Virus record (IMG/VR): IMGVR_UViG_3300010148_000156
Coordinates: 1-21,240 of that record
Source of the DNA: a virus
Direction: 5' to 3' (one strand)
DNA: 21,240 nucleotides
Position 1 is the first letter of the stretch, and each line of letters begins with the position of its first letter. The position numbers were made by a program, and so were the translations under genes. Shown here one piece after another: positions 5,519-14,600 of the stretch. The notes beneath the pieces are model-generated. The model saw only the letters and a program-made list of their open reading frames with translations, ran no database searches and had not been told where the DNA came from.

Positions 5519-8494
5519 TTAGTAGCCTCCGCCACCTCCTCCTCCAGTAGCTCCTCCACCGCCACCTCCATTATCGAATGTAGCTCCTGTAGGTAGTACG
5601 TTGAAGTCAAGTACTATAAATTCTGCTGTTTTAGTTGGTTGTAAATAAATTGCACCAATTAATCTATTTCTATCTATTTCTGCTGGTGTATTATTTGTTT
5701 CATCCATTACAACTCTAAAGGCAAATAATCCTTGTCTTTGTTGTACTGACTCTAAGTATGGGTTTACTATATTTAAGAATCTGTTTCTAGTTTGAATTGT
5801 ATTTTGTTCAAATACTAAGAATCTAGAAGAACTTGCAATAAACTTCTTAACTGCTATTAGTAATCTTCTAACATTAATTCTATCAAGTGCTGTTGGACGT
5901 GTTTGAAGTGTTTTCTGACCCCATATACATACTCCTGTTTGAGGGAATGTGGCAATTGGGTTTACTTTTCCTTCATATAATTGATCTCTTTCAGCTTGAT
6001 TTAATCTAATTTTAGCTTCTAATACAGCTCCTAATACACCTCTATTTAAACCTGCTGGTGCAAACCATTCAGCAGCAATGTTATCTGACGCAGCTATTGC
6101 ACCAGGCACTATAACTGATGGTGGAACAAATACTGGTTTGTTAATCGAAGTGTCTAGCACTTTTACCCATGGATAATACACTGCAGCATAATTACTATCT
6201 AATGAAGCTGCTTCATTTACTGCTGTAGTTACTTTATCATTAACTGTTGTTAAATCCATTACATAAAATGCATCTCCTCTATCTTCTACCATTGTAGTAG
6301 CAGCATCTGTTACAGAAGCATGTATTCTTTTTATTACACCTGGTAATACTAACATATTCATATCATATTCATCCTGATTTGAAAGAATATCTATTGCTTT
6401 TTTATATGCTGAAAAACCAGTAGCGCTCGTAGAGCTTAAATCCATACCTTGCATATTATCTGTTGCTATAAATTCACCTGTTTTAAATGTTTGTGATGTT
6501 TTATATCCATCATAACCACCTTGCATAGGTACTGTAAATTTAAGTTGTGAAGATGCTGGTCCTGTTGCTCCTGTTGAATCTACTGATGCACTTAATGAAC
6601 CATCCCATAATCCCGAACCTGAATGTCCAAAATGATTTTCAACATTGAAATCACCAGATACATTAGCTACTGAATTTTCAGGTAATGGTTTAAGGAAATT
6701 CATATTATCTGCTTCAATATCAGCAAAATTAAATCCTAAAAATGCTTTAGCATCATATGAAGTTCCTAAAGTTTGATGTTGTTTATATGAAGCTGATGGG
6801 TGTGTTACAGCTGGTGCAAATACTGATACATTTACTGGATCATGTACTGCTCTAAATCCTTTTGGTGATAATTTAGGAGAATATGATTTATCTGTAACTG
6901 CTTGAGCTACTTCAACTCTAACAAACTGTGATTGGTTTGGATAATCACCTTCTGTAATTACTTTATTAAATAAAGTACTATAAGTTGCTCTTCTATCTCC
7001 GATTACTCTACAAATATAATTTACACTGTCTGGGTTTAGATTAACATTATTATATTGTTCTAATATAACAGGCGATTTATCTTTATCACTACAACTTCTA
7101 ACTAATACATTAAATGTACTATATTGTTCTACTCCATCTATGTCCGCTGGTTCTCTAAGTCCAGCTATTGAGATTTTATATTGTGTATTACAATCTGCAC
7201 CATCATTTAAACAATGGAATTTAAATAAATTTTTAACTACTCCACTTTGGAAACCTGATGTAATAAATGGTGTAGAAGCTTGTTTATACCCTTCAGCATT
7301 TGAACTAGTATATTGCATAGCTGCTGATTGAGAAACTAATATTATTTCTCTGTCTGCATGTACTCCTTTATATCCAAAAACATCTAATCCTTGAGTAGTT
7401 ACAGATATAGAAGCTGTACCTGCTAAGTATGTGTTAGTAATGTCAAATACAGATCCTGCTTCATCAGCTGTAATAGTTACTACATTAGTATTTGGTGTAG
7501 TTCCCACAGAAGCTGTAAATCCTGTTATTGCATTTATTCCTGTCATGAACTGACTTGCTAAATTACTTGCAGATATATTTCCGTCTGATTCTACTAATGT
7601 TAAAGTTATTTCTGAATTTGAACCTGAAACACCGTCTGTAGGTGCTGTTAATTCAGTTGTGTTGAAATTTACAGTGTGATCACTAGATGTACATGCTGCA
7701 TCACTTGTTTGTAAGTAAAATGCACCGGAAGCTGCTAATGTAACATTTTGTAAACTAGCTGTTGGTATAACATCACCTTCAGATGCTAGGAAAGTAACTG
7801 TTGTTACTTCTTTAGTAGTTGCATTTGATATTAATGTTTGCAATGATTTAAAGTTAGTATAAATATGAGCAGAAGCTTCAAAGCTATTTGCTCCAGTTTT
7901 ACTATTATTTGGATTTTCTCCTATTACTTTTGTTATATAATCAGCCTTTGTTGGTTTTAATGAAGCAGAAAATTGTTTGTAAGATGTAAAACCAGAACCA
8001 CTAAATTCTAAATTAAAAGTTGTAGATATATCATCAGCTAATGAGCTCGTTCCTACTGTATTACCTGGATCAGTAGCTGTATTATTTAGTACTGATAGGT
8101 CTAAACCAATAGTAGAATCATTTTGTGATGGAAAGAATGTAGCTAATAACGTATTTTCACATGATCCACTAACAGCTAAACCAACTACACCCGTAGGAGT
8201 TGCTGCTGTTGGGTCTAATTTTTGACCACCTCCACCTAAAACTCTTACTACTGTAACAGTTCCTGCGTTTTTTAAATATTCTCTAACGGTTTGTGGTACA
8301 TAAGTTATTGGAGATAGTCCTCCAAATTTATTTTCAAATTCACTAAATCCTCTTCGTATTACAGTTGGAACAAAAGCTGGTCCTTTTCTTGTTGGTCCTA
8401 CAACAGCTGCTCCAATAGCGCCAATTCCTTGAGGTAAAAATGATAGGTCGTTTTCTCTAGTAAATACACCTGGTGATACAATATTTTCTGCCAT
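5519..8494 (-). CDS. 18: Contractile tail sheath protein (T4 gp18-like)
   Basis: A 991-residue sheath subunit; T4 gp18 is 659. The conserved ends are clear. The N-terminus has IVSPGVFTREND, then VVGPTRKGPAFVP and FENKFGG (residues 5-58), the part that links subunits. The C-terminal domain (about 780-970) has the characteristic GVLGAVLEAKIRLNQAERDQL, INPIATFP-like NPIATFPQTGVCIWGQKTLQ, LDRINVRRLL, and LIGAIYLQPTKTAEFIVLDF. The middle, roughly residues 95-400, is S/T/A-rich and poorly conserved in appearance and probably forms surface domains that enlarge the protein. The protein ends in an unusual glycine tail (976-991, 13 of 16 residues glycine). It is placed before tube, and a promoter core lies 42-58 bases upstream of the ATG, where there is no Shine-Dalgarno sequence. 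Confidence 0.93.
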   Translation of the reverse strand: MAENIVSPGVFTRENDLSFLPQGIGAIGAAVVGPTRKGPAFVPTVIRRGFSEFENKFGGLSPITYVPQTVREYLKNAGTVTVVRVLGGGGQKLDPTAATPTGVVGLAVSGSCENTLLATFFPSQNDSTIGLDLSVLNNTATDPGNTVGTSSLADDISTTFNLEFSGSGFTSYKQFSASLKPTKADYITKVIGENPNNSKTGANSFEASAHIYTNFKSLQTLISNATTKEVTTVTFLASEGDVIPTASLQNVTLAASGAFYLQTSDAACTSSDHTVNFNTTELTAPTDGVSGSNSEITLTLVESDGNISASNLASQFMTGINAITGFTASVGTTPNTNVVTITADEAGSVFDITNTYLAGTASISVTTQGLDVFGYKGVHADREIILVSQSAAMQYTSSNAEGYKQASTPFITSGFQSGVVKNLFKFHCLNDGADCNTQYKISIAGLREPADIDGVEQYSTFNVLVRSCSDKDKSPVILEQYNNVNLNPDSVNYICRVIGDRRATYSTLFNKVITEGDYPNQSQFVRVEVAQAVTDKSYSPKLSPKGFRAVHDPVNVSVFAPAVTHPSASYKQHQTLGTSYDAKAFLGFNFADIEADNMNFLKPLPENSVANVSGDFNVENHFGHSGSGLWDGSLSASVDSTGATGPASSQLKFTVPMQGGYDGYKTSQTFKTGEFIATDNMQGMDLSSTSATGFSAYKKAIDILSNQDEYDMNMLVLPGVIKRIHASVTDAATTMVEDRGDAFYVMDLTTVNDKVTTAVNEAASLDSNYAAVYYPWVKVLDTSINKPVFVPPSVIVPGAIAASDNIAAEWFAPAGLNRGVLGAVLEAKIRLNQAERDQLYEGKVNPIATFPQTGVCIWGQKTLQTRPTALDRINVRRLLIAVKKFIASSSRFLVFEQNTIQTRNRFLNIVNPYLESVQQRQGLFAFRVVMDETNNTPAEIDRNRLIGAIYLQPTKTAEFIVLDFNVLPTGATFDNGGGGGGATGGGGGGGY

Positions 8495-8535
8495 CTTATT
8501 AAATTTTTTATTTGTTTGCTATGTTATATAACGTT

Positions 8536-8551
8536 GTCTGGATATAAATAT
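8536..8551 (-). promoter_or_regulatory. Candidate late promoter core upstream of the sheath gene
   Basis: Plus-strand GTCTGGATATAAATAT; the minus strand reads ATATTTATATCCAGAC. It is related to the copies at 4908-4926 and 8913-8931 and sits about 42-57 bases before the sheath ATG, in a 138-base gap, downstream of the hairpin at 8582-8606. Confidence 0.5.
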
Positions 8552-8581
8552 AAAATAAAATTATAAACCGAAACTAATTTA

Positions 8582-8606
8582 GGCGATTGCTTTTTAAACA
8601 ATCGCC
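8582..8606 (-). terminator. Hairpin, probable terminator after the coiled-coil gene
   Basis: A perfect 8-bp stem GGCGATTG / CAATCGCC with a 9-base A/T loop, 26 bases after the stop of the 86-residue ORF. On the minus strand the following bases (TAAATTAGTTTCGG) are only weakly T-rich. Termination may therefore be partial, or the hairpin may serve mRNA stability. Confidence 0.55.
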
Positions 8607-8632
8607 AATAAATATCTAAGTAAATTTAAGAC

Positions 8633-8893
8633 CTAATCTGCTGGGTTAAATTCGTTAGTTGCTAAATCAAAAGTACCTTTACCATACTTGTCTGATAAAG
8701 TTTTTGCTAAATTTTGTTCTTTTACTTTTAATTTAGTTAATTGTTCTTTTACTAAAATTTCTTGTGAGTTAAGAGCTTCTCTATTAATAGAAATTTGACC
8801 AAATTTAATTATAACTTGATCCATTTCTGTTTGGATCTCTTGTAATGAATTAATCTCTTCTTCTGTGAATTTTTGTGTTTTTTTAACTGCCAT
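8633..8893 (-). CDS. Small coiled-coil hypothetical protein
   Basis: An 86-residue charged protein, starting MAVKKTQKFTEEEINSLQ. From about residue 10 to 70 it is almost continuous helix-forming sequence rich in E, K, Q, L and I with heptad-like spacing, so a coiled coil is likely. No membrane segment, no cysteine. Small proteins of this type occur near the sheath gene in several marine T4-like phages, as I recall, but none has a function I can name. It has its own candidate promoter (8913-8931) and a hairpin after its stop, so it may be a separate transcription unit between fibre and sheath genes. It could be an assembly or chaperone factor; that is a guess. Confidence 0.8.
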   Translation of the reverse strand: MAVKKTQKFTEEEINSLQEIQTEMDQVIIKFGQISINREALNSQEILVKEQLTKLKVKEQNLAKTLSDKYGKGTFDLATNEFNPAD

Positions 8894-8912
8894 AACTTTT
8901 ATTTTTTAATTA

Positions 8913-8931
8913 AGTTCGGATATACATATAT
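8913..8931 (-). promoter_or_regulatory. Candidate late promoter core upstream of the coiled-coil gene
   Basis: Minus strand ATATATGTATATCCGAACT, identical over 19 bases to 4908-4926. It lies 20-38 bases before the ATG at 8893, in the 43-base gap after the 696-residue fibre gene. No terminator is seen in that gap. Confidence 0.6.
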
Positions 8932-8936
8932 GTAAA

Positions 8937-11027
8937 TTAGAAAAACCCACCATTTATTGTAATAATATTTGAAGAAAGAGCTGTTATTGTTCCACTTGCA
9001 CTTATATTTCCAACTACTTCTAGTTTTTCTCCTGGTGAATTTGTTCCAATACCAACCTTATCGTTTCCTGCATCTGTAAATAATAAATTAGTATCTGTGT
9101 CTCCTTCTATTCTAACATCAATATCTGCATGACTTTCATTAAAAGTTATTTCTCTTGTGTCACCACCACCATCACCATCATAAGTAAGATCTATTGCAGT
9201 TTTACCAGCGACTGTAAGATTTATATCGTCAGTATCGAATGTTATTTTAGTATTAGAGTCTCCTATATGGGTTAGAGTACTACCAACAACAATAGTATCG
9301 GCTGATAATTCGCCACTTACACTTATATTTGAACCTGTTATATTACCTAAATTTTGTAATGAACTTGAAATAGTTCCTGCTGGTATAGTAGCTGTAGCTG
9401 TTACATTAGTTAATCCACTACCATCTCCTGAAAAAAATGAAGCTGAAATAAATCCACTTGAGCTTATATCTCCTTCTACTTGTAATGCAACTGTTGGGTC
9501 TTGTGTATTAATTCCTAAAAATGTACCTGTGGTTCCTGTTCCTGATGTACCTGCTATAAATGATTTTCCTTTTGCTGATATTTGAACTTTTTGTGTTCCA
9601 TCATCATGAAGAAGCATTCTTCCTATTTTTAAATCAGCTGCATTTGATCCTACTCTAAAAAATCCTCCTTGTAAGTTACCAGTTGTTCCAAACATTTTAA
9701 TACCTGCAGAAACAGAGTCGGTTCCTCCTACATTTAATGAACCTGATAATTGATGTTCATCACCAGCATCTATTACCATTCTTTGAACTGAAGTACCTGT
9801 TTTATCTGCTACATTAAATACTAAGTCTCCTCTAACTCCTGTACTGTCTATACTGTGTACTTTTGCTTGGATTGATGCTGCTTCTCCAGATACCCTTTCT
9901 CTAAAATCACCTACTGAACCTGATTCTGCTACCCATCTAATAGTTCCCATTACATCATCTGTAGCTGGTGGTGTAATAAAACCAGTTTTTTCTCCTTTAT
10001 CTAAAGCACTAATTTGAACGTCTTGGGGTTGATCTTCAAAAAATGCTTGTGCATCAGCATCATCACTAAAAGATGTCTCAAATATACTATTAATAAATTC
10101 TGTGTTTAAAGTTATTCCTCTAGAGTATTTTAATATAAATTCACTACCGGTGGCTGCTGTGTCTGCATTTTTATCAAAACTTTCAATATTTCCTTCTGTA
10201 TTAATTTTTAAACCTCTTCTTTCTGATTTTCTTTGAATTTGAAATTCGTTTGCTCTAATATCTACATCTGTTAAAGGGTCTTTTGTGTCTATTCCTATTC
10301 TACCTGATGCTGATGAGTATAAAAGTATTTTTTCTTCTCCTCCAGCATGTGCAAAAGAAGATGTACCAACAGAAAATTGATAAGAATCTTTATCTAATGG
10401 ATCTTTTTTAAGAGATAAAGAAGATGAATCTGTATTATATATATAAGGTTCTACAAAATTTAAAGCACCAGATCCTGTTTGTATATAATTAAAGGATAAA
10501 CTGTTATCATCTATAGAAGCAGAATGTATTGTAGGAGTAGCAAAGGCACCACTTCTAAAGAAAGTAAATGTTATAGAATCATTTGAATTTAAACTTGCAC
10601 TGTAAGCTCTATTATAGAAAAGAGAACCTGTTATAGTGTTGTATGTTTTAGTAGCTACTGTAGTACCATTATCTGTAGATAATATAGGAATATTTCTATA
10701 TTTTGCTCTACTATTTGAAGAAGTAAAAAATAAAGATGATGAAAACCCAAAAGCTGAACTATCTAAATTAATACTAGCTGTGTGGTACCTGTATATTTCA
10801 ATTGCATCATTATTATCGAAAACATTGCTACTACTTAAAACAGTTATAATAAAAAAAGGATTTAATTCATTTGAATGAACTAATTGATTACCTGTAGAAG
10901 ATGCTGTAATAGTAAATATTTGAGCTTTAGAGGATAAACCTTGTAAAGGATTAAAATTAGACCCCGAAGGGATAAAATGTATCCCATCATTATCTGTATA
11001 AACTGTATTAAAATTGTTTTGTGGCAT
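8937..11027 (-). CDS. Fibre-like structural protein without C-terminal chaperone
   Basis: A 696-residue protein, probably a tail fibre or baseplate appendage that contacts the host surface. Residues 1-250 form an apparently unique head (MPQNNFNTVYTDNDGIHFIP...). After that come beta-rich modules of the kind found in trimeric phage fibres: GRIGIDTKDPLTDVDIRANE (about 240), FLGINTQDPTVALQVEGDIS (about 500), GDGSGLTNVT, and near the end KVGIGTNSPGEKLEVVGNIS. The VGIGTxxP-LxVxGxISASG pattern also occurs in the 3043-residue protein. Unlike that protein it lacks Peptidase_S74 and ends shortly after ISASGTITA. The ATG is 12 bases beyond the stop of the 209-residue ORF, without promoter core, so it is probably on the same transcript. 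A host-recognition role is inferred. Confidence 0.75.
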   Translation of the reverse strand: MPQNNFNTVYTDNDGIHFIPSGSNFNPLQGLSSKAQIFTITASSTGNQLVHSNELNPFFIITVLSSSNVFDNNDAIEIYRYHTASINLDSSAFGFSSSLFFTSSNSRAKYRNIPILSTDNGTTVATKTYNTITGSLFYNRAYSASLNSNDSITFTFFRSGAFATPTIHSASIDDNSLSFNYIQTGSGALNFVEPYIYNTDSSSLSLKKDPLDKDSYQFSVGTSSFAHAGGEEKILLYSSASGRIGIDTKDPLTDVDIRANEFQIQRKSERRGLKINTEGNIESFDKNADTAATGSEFILKYSRGITLNTEFINSIFETSFSDDADAQAFFEDQPQDVQISALDKGEKTGFITPPATDDVMGTIRWVAESGSVGDFRERVSGEAASIQAKVHSIDSTGVRGDLVFNVADKTGTSVQRMVIDAGDEHQLSGSLNVGGTDSVSAGIKMFGTTGNLQGGFFRVGSNAADLKIGRMLLHDDGTQKVQISAKGKSFIAGTSGTGTTGTFLGINTQDPTVALQVEGDISSSGFISASFFSGDGSGLTNVTATATIPAGTISSSLQNLGNITGSNISVSGELSADTIVVGSTLTHIGDSNTKITFDTDDINLTVAGKTAIDLTYDGDGGGDTREITFNESHADIDVRIEGDTDTNLLFTDAGNDKVGIGTNSPGEKLEVVGNISASGTITALSSNIITINGGFF

Positions 11028-11039
11028 ATTCTATTTTTT

Positions 11040-11669
11040 TTAAAGTCCTGCTGATGGACCAATTGATATAGGAGAAAAATCTGTATTACCATATGGTTTT
11101 AGTATTTCTATTCTTCTTGCTTGGCTTTGACCACCAAATTGATTATAAACTACTCCATAACCACGATTACGTCCTCCAACACCAAATGTACTCATTTCAC
11201 AAGGACCTGTTGGGTCTCCGGCATTTGGGTTTGGATTTCCTTGTGCATTAAAAGTTGGAAATCTAAATTCAGGTTGACCCGAATATGTAGTTCCAGCTGA
11301 ATCTGTATGAGAAGAATCATGATCATATTTAGCATATGCAGTTCCTAATACAGTAACAACAACATTAATTTCTAACCACCTAGCTTGTCCGTGTTTAGTT
11401 ATTAAAGATGATTCTCCCATACCATCGCCAAAGGAATCATCTATTTGTTGTTGAGTTACACTACTATTAAGTGTATTATTTCCATTATTATCTTGAGTAA
11501 TAAATAAAAATGGTAAATTAATTCCCGGAATTCCCCAAGAACCTGCAGGTGAAAATGATTGGTTATGACCAGAGATGAAAAGATAATTTATGTCACTTAT
11601 CTGATAACTTTGGGGGCCCCTTAAAAGACAATTTATACTTCTAGTATAATGAGGATGGAAACTTGACAT
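11040..11669 (-). CDS. Unrecognised protein encoded between the two fibre genes
   Basis: A 209-residue protein with no family I recognise. The ATG (11667-11669) lies 2 bases after the stop of the 3043-residue gene, which points to translational coupling. Visible features are an aromatic and Gly-rich N-terminal half (SWGIPGINLPFLFITQDN), a hydrophobic strand LEINVVVTVLGTAYAKYD near residue 100, an Asn/Pro/Gly-rich loop (NAQGNPNPNAGDPTGPCEM) near 143-161, and Gly/Arg/Tyr-rich GVGGRNRGYGVVYNQFGG near 166-183. There is no signal peptide or membrane helix. Composition suggests a beta-rich folded domain. From its place it could be a fibre tip, a connector between fibre and baseplate, or a fibre assembly factor; nothing in the sequence decides between these. 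Confidence 0.75.
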   Translation of the reverse strand: MSSFHPHYTRSINCLLRGPQSYQISDINYLFISGHNQSFSPAGSWGIPGINLPFLFITQDNNGNNTLNSSVTQQQIDDSFGDGMGESSLITKHGQARWLEINVVVTVLGTAYAKYDHDSSHTDSAGTTYSGQPEFRFPTFNAQGNPNPNAGDPTGPCEMSTFGVGGRNRGYGVVYNQFGGQSQARRIEILKPYGNTDFSPISIGPSAGL

Positions 11670-11671
11670 AT

Positions 11672-14600
11672 TTATTTATTTAACTTGTTTACTAATTCTT
11701 TTAATTCGTCTATTTGTTTTTGTTGTTCTTTTATACCTTCAATTAATAAAGGAACTAATTTTTCATATTTTACTGCTTTATATCCATTTTTTCTTGTTGT
11801 TACTATTTCTGGTAAAACTTCTTCTATTTCTTGTGCTATAATTCCAACATCATGTCCCTTATAAATATCTTGATTTTCATTCCAATCAAACTCATACCCA
11901 CCTATTTTTAATATTTTTTTAAGTGGAGAACCAATTGGTACAATATTATCTTTTAAACGTTTGTCAGAACTCATAAACGCTATAATATCTCCGTCTGCTT
12001 GTATAACGCCTGCTTCACTTGTAGAAGAACCATCAGGAGTTCCAGCTAGTACTTGGAAGTTTCCTGTGTAAGCACCTTTCATAGCGTAACGAATACTTCT
12101 TCCATTTACACCAGTGTCTGATGTTGTTATTGCTATACCATTACTAGCTGTAATATTGAAGTCTGCTTTTTGTGTACCAAGAGCTGAATCATCTACTTTA
12201 CTACTACCATTGTGTTGACCCTGAAAAGTTGCTCCAAAGTTAAATTCAACTTCATCAACAATATTCAATCCTGTAAGGTGATCATTGTCAACATCTTCAA
12301 GTTTTACTGTGTTTGTTTTTGTACCAACACCACCGTCCATTATAACAAATCTATCAGTGGCAAGTAAAGAACTATTATTCTGTTGCGCAACTAAAGCAAA
12401 ATTAGTTGAAATATTAATTATATTTGATGAAGGGTTTGATGTTACTATACCCTCACTTCCTGAAAGAACAAAAGAAGCTACCCCAGCATTGTCTATTACA
12501 TTATTACCATCATCTGTAGTAAACGTAACTGATGTAATATCACCACTGTTGTTTGTAAAAGGTAAATCTGATATAAAACCTTTCTTAACAGTATTATCAC
12601 TTGCATCGTGATAAGCTATAGTATCACCTGTTGAAATAGCAGTTCCTTCAAGGTTAGTGGCACCATCAATAAAGTTATCTGTTCCTATATAATCTATTTG
12701 TACACTTACTGTACCACTTGTTCCACCCCCAGTTATACCTGTACCTGCAGTTACCCCCAGTATATCACCAGTAGGACCAGTAGCAACAGCAGTAACATGT
12801 CCTCGGGCATCTACTGTTATATTGTCTATTTTTTGTCCATTTGATGCATTACCATAAGATCCGGCGGCTAATACTCCAGCATCATGGTTTATTGTTACAG
12901 TGTCAGTAGCTCCAACTGTAGTTGATATGTTTGTTCCACCAGCAATAGTTAATGTATTACCAGCTGTTATAGTTTGGTCTGTACCAGCATCTGCAGTTAC
13001 ATCAAAGTCACCTCCACCCCCACCACCACCTATAAATGCTGTAGAACTAGTTATATGAAGTTTACCAGTAGAGTCATCATATGTAACTAATTTTTGTAGT
13101 CCCGTTTGAGTACTTAAACCTGCAAATAAAGCTCCACTTGCACTTATTTCTCCTAATACTTCTAGTTCTTTTCCTGGGAATGGTGTTCCTATACCAAATG
13201 CAGCACCTGCACCAAATATATAAGAAGGTCCAGGTCCGGCAGTAAATTCTGCTTGTATAGATCCACCTGCTCTAAGAATTAGTCTACCCCTATCATCATT
13301 AGGAGGTCCTCCCACTCTTGCAAGCGCTGCTATATTATTACCTGATGAGTCTTGTAAAGCTATAAAACCACCTAAAGATGCATCTTTAGCTATATGTTTT
13401 AATCCAACAATTTCCGCACTAGAACTTATGTCTCCTTCTACATGGAGTTGTGCTGCTGGAGATGTTGTATTTATACCAACATTAGTAGTAGAATTTTCAA
13501 GATATAAAGTATCACCACCACCACCAGCAACATCTAAAAATCTTAATCCCCCCGTTGTACCATTTGTTAAAACTGACCATTGATTTGTCCCTGATCTTGC
13601 AAACTGAAGTATAGGATCATCAGTACTAACACCACCACTATCTAAACGAACTACAACATCTCCATTACCCCCACCACTAGGTCCAATGTGAAGTTCAATA
13701 GGAGAAGGGGCTAATTTATTAATTCCTACTGTACCGCTTCCTGACACAATAAAAATAGCGTCCGAAGATAAGTCTTGATTTTGACCTATTATAAATGCAG
13801 TATCACTCTGCGCATTAATACCATCAATACCCGCAAAGAAAGTACCCTTATTGTTTGTATATTGAATATTTGAATTATTAGATGTGGTTCTATGAATGTG
13901 AATAGGAGAAGGATTTGTAGTATGTACAAATAATTGTTCATCACTACCTGATAATGTAAGTGAACCTGTTATAGCTGAATCTCCATTTCTTTGGCCTGTT
14001 GCTTTAAAAGTATCGAAACTACTTGCAAAACCAACACTTGAAGTATGGTAAAAACGTCCTGTACTGGGGTCATAAGTAGCTATATCAAAATTTCCTTCTG
14101 AAGCAGAAGCAAATAAAAGTCCACTTGCTGTTATATTACCTGAGGCTGTTACAGCACCTACAAATTCAGTTTGACCAGTAATTGTATGTATATCAAACTG
14201 AGCTGAATTTCCAAGTATAACACTATTAGTATGAGTTAAGAGTGTTCCATTTACTTTAAAAAGATCAAATCCAGGTCCAGCAATCTTAAATTCATCTCCA
14301 AGCACAGTTCCACTTGCACTTATATTACTTGCACTTATATTACCTGAGGCTGTGAGGTTACCATCAATAAGCCCATCACCTGTTCGTACACCTGTATTTT
14401 TAAAGGTATCTAATCCCTCACTTAGTCCTGCGCTTGAAGTTACATAAAATCTACCTGTAGTTGAATCATGAACTACTACATCTGAAAAATTTCCTTCTGA
14501 AGCAGAAGCGAATAAAAGTCCACTTGCACTTATATTACCTGAAGCTGTTACGTGTTGGTCTGTAGCTGCTCCTAATTCTATTGTTTTTCCTCTTAATCTA

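Noticed and set aside
10880-11092. 70-codon minus-strand ORF spanning the end of the 209-residue gene and the start of the 696-residue gene
   Set aside because: It is out of frame with both neighbours and overlaps both. The predicted protein is L/I/Q-rich without any recognisable pattern; the neighbours have clear starts and stops.
12285-12611. Plus-strand ORFs at 12285-12611, 14925-15173, 19617-19874, 2116-2307, 3004-3234, 3634-3822, 7140-7331 and 10636-10878
   Set aside because: All lie antisense inside confidently called genes. Their S/V/L/F-rich products are what the reverse frames of T/S/N/G-rich fibre sequences give. None has a plausible leader or neighbour.
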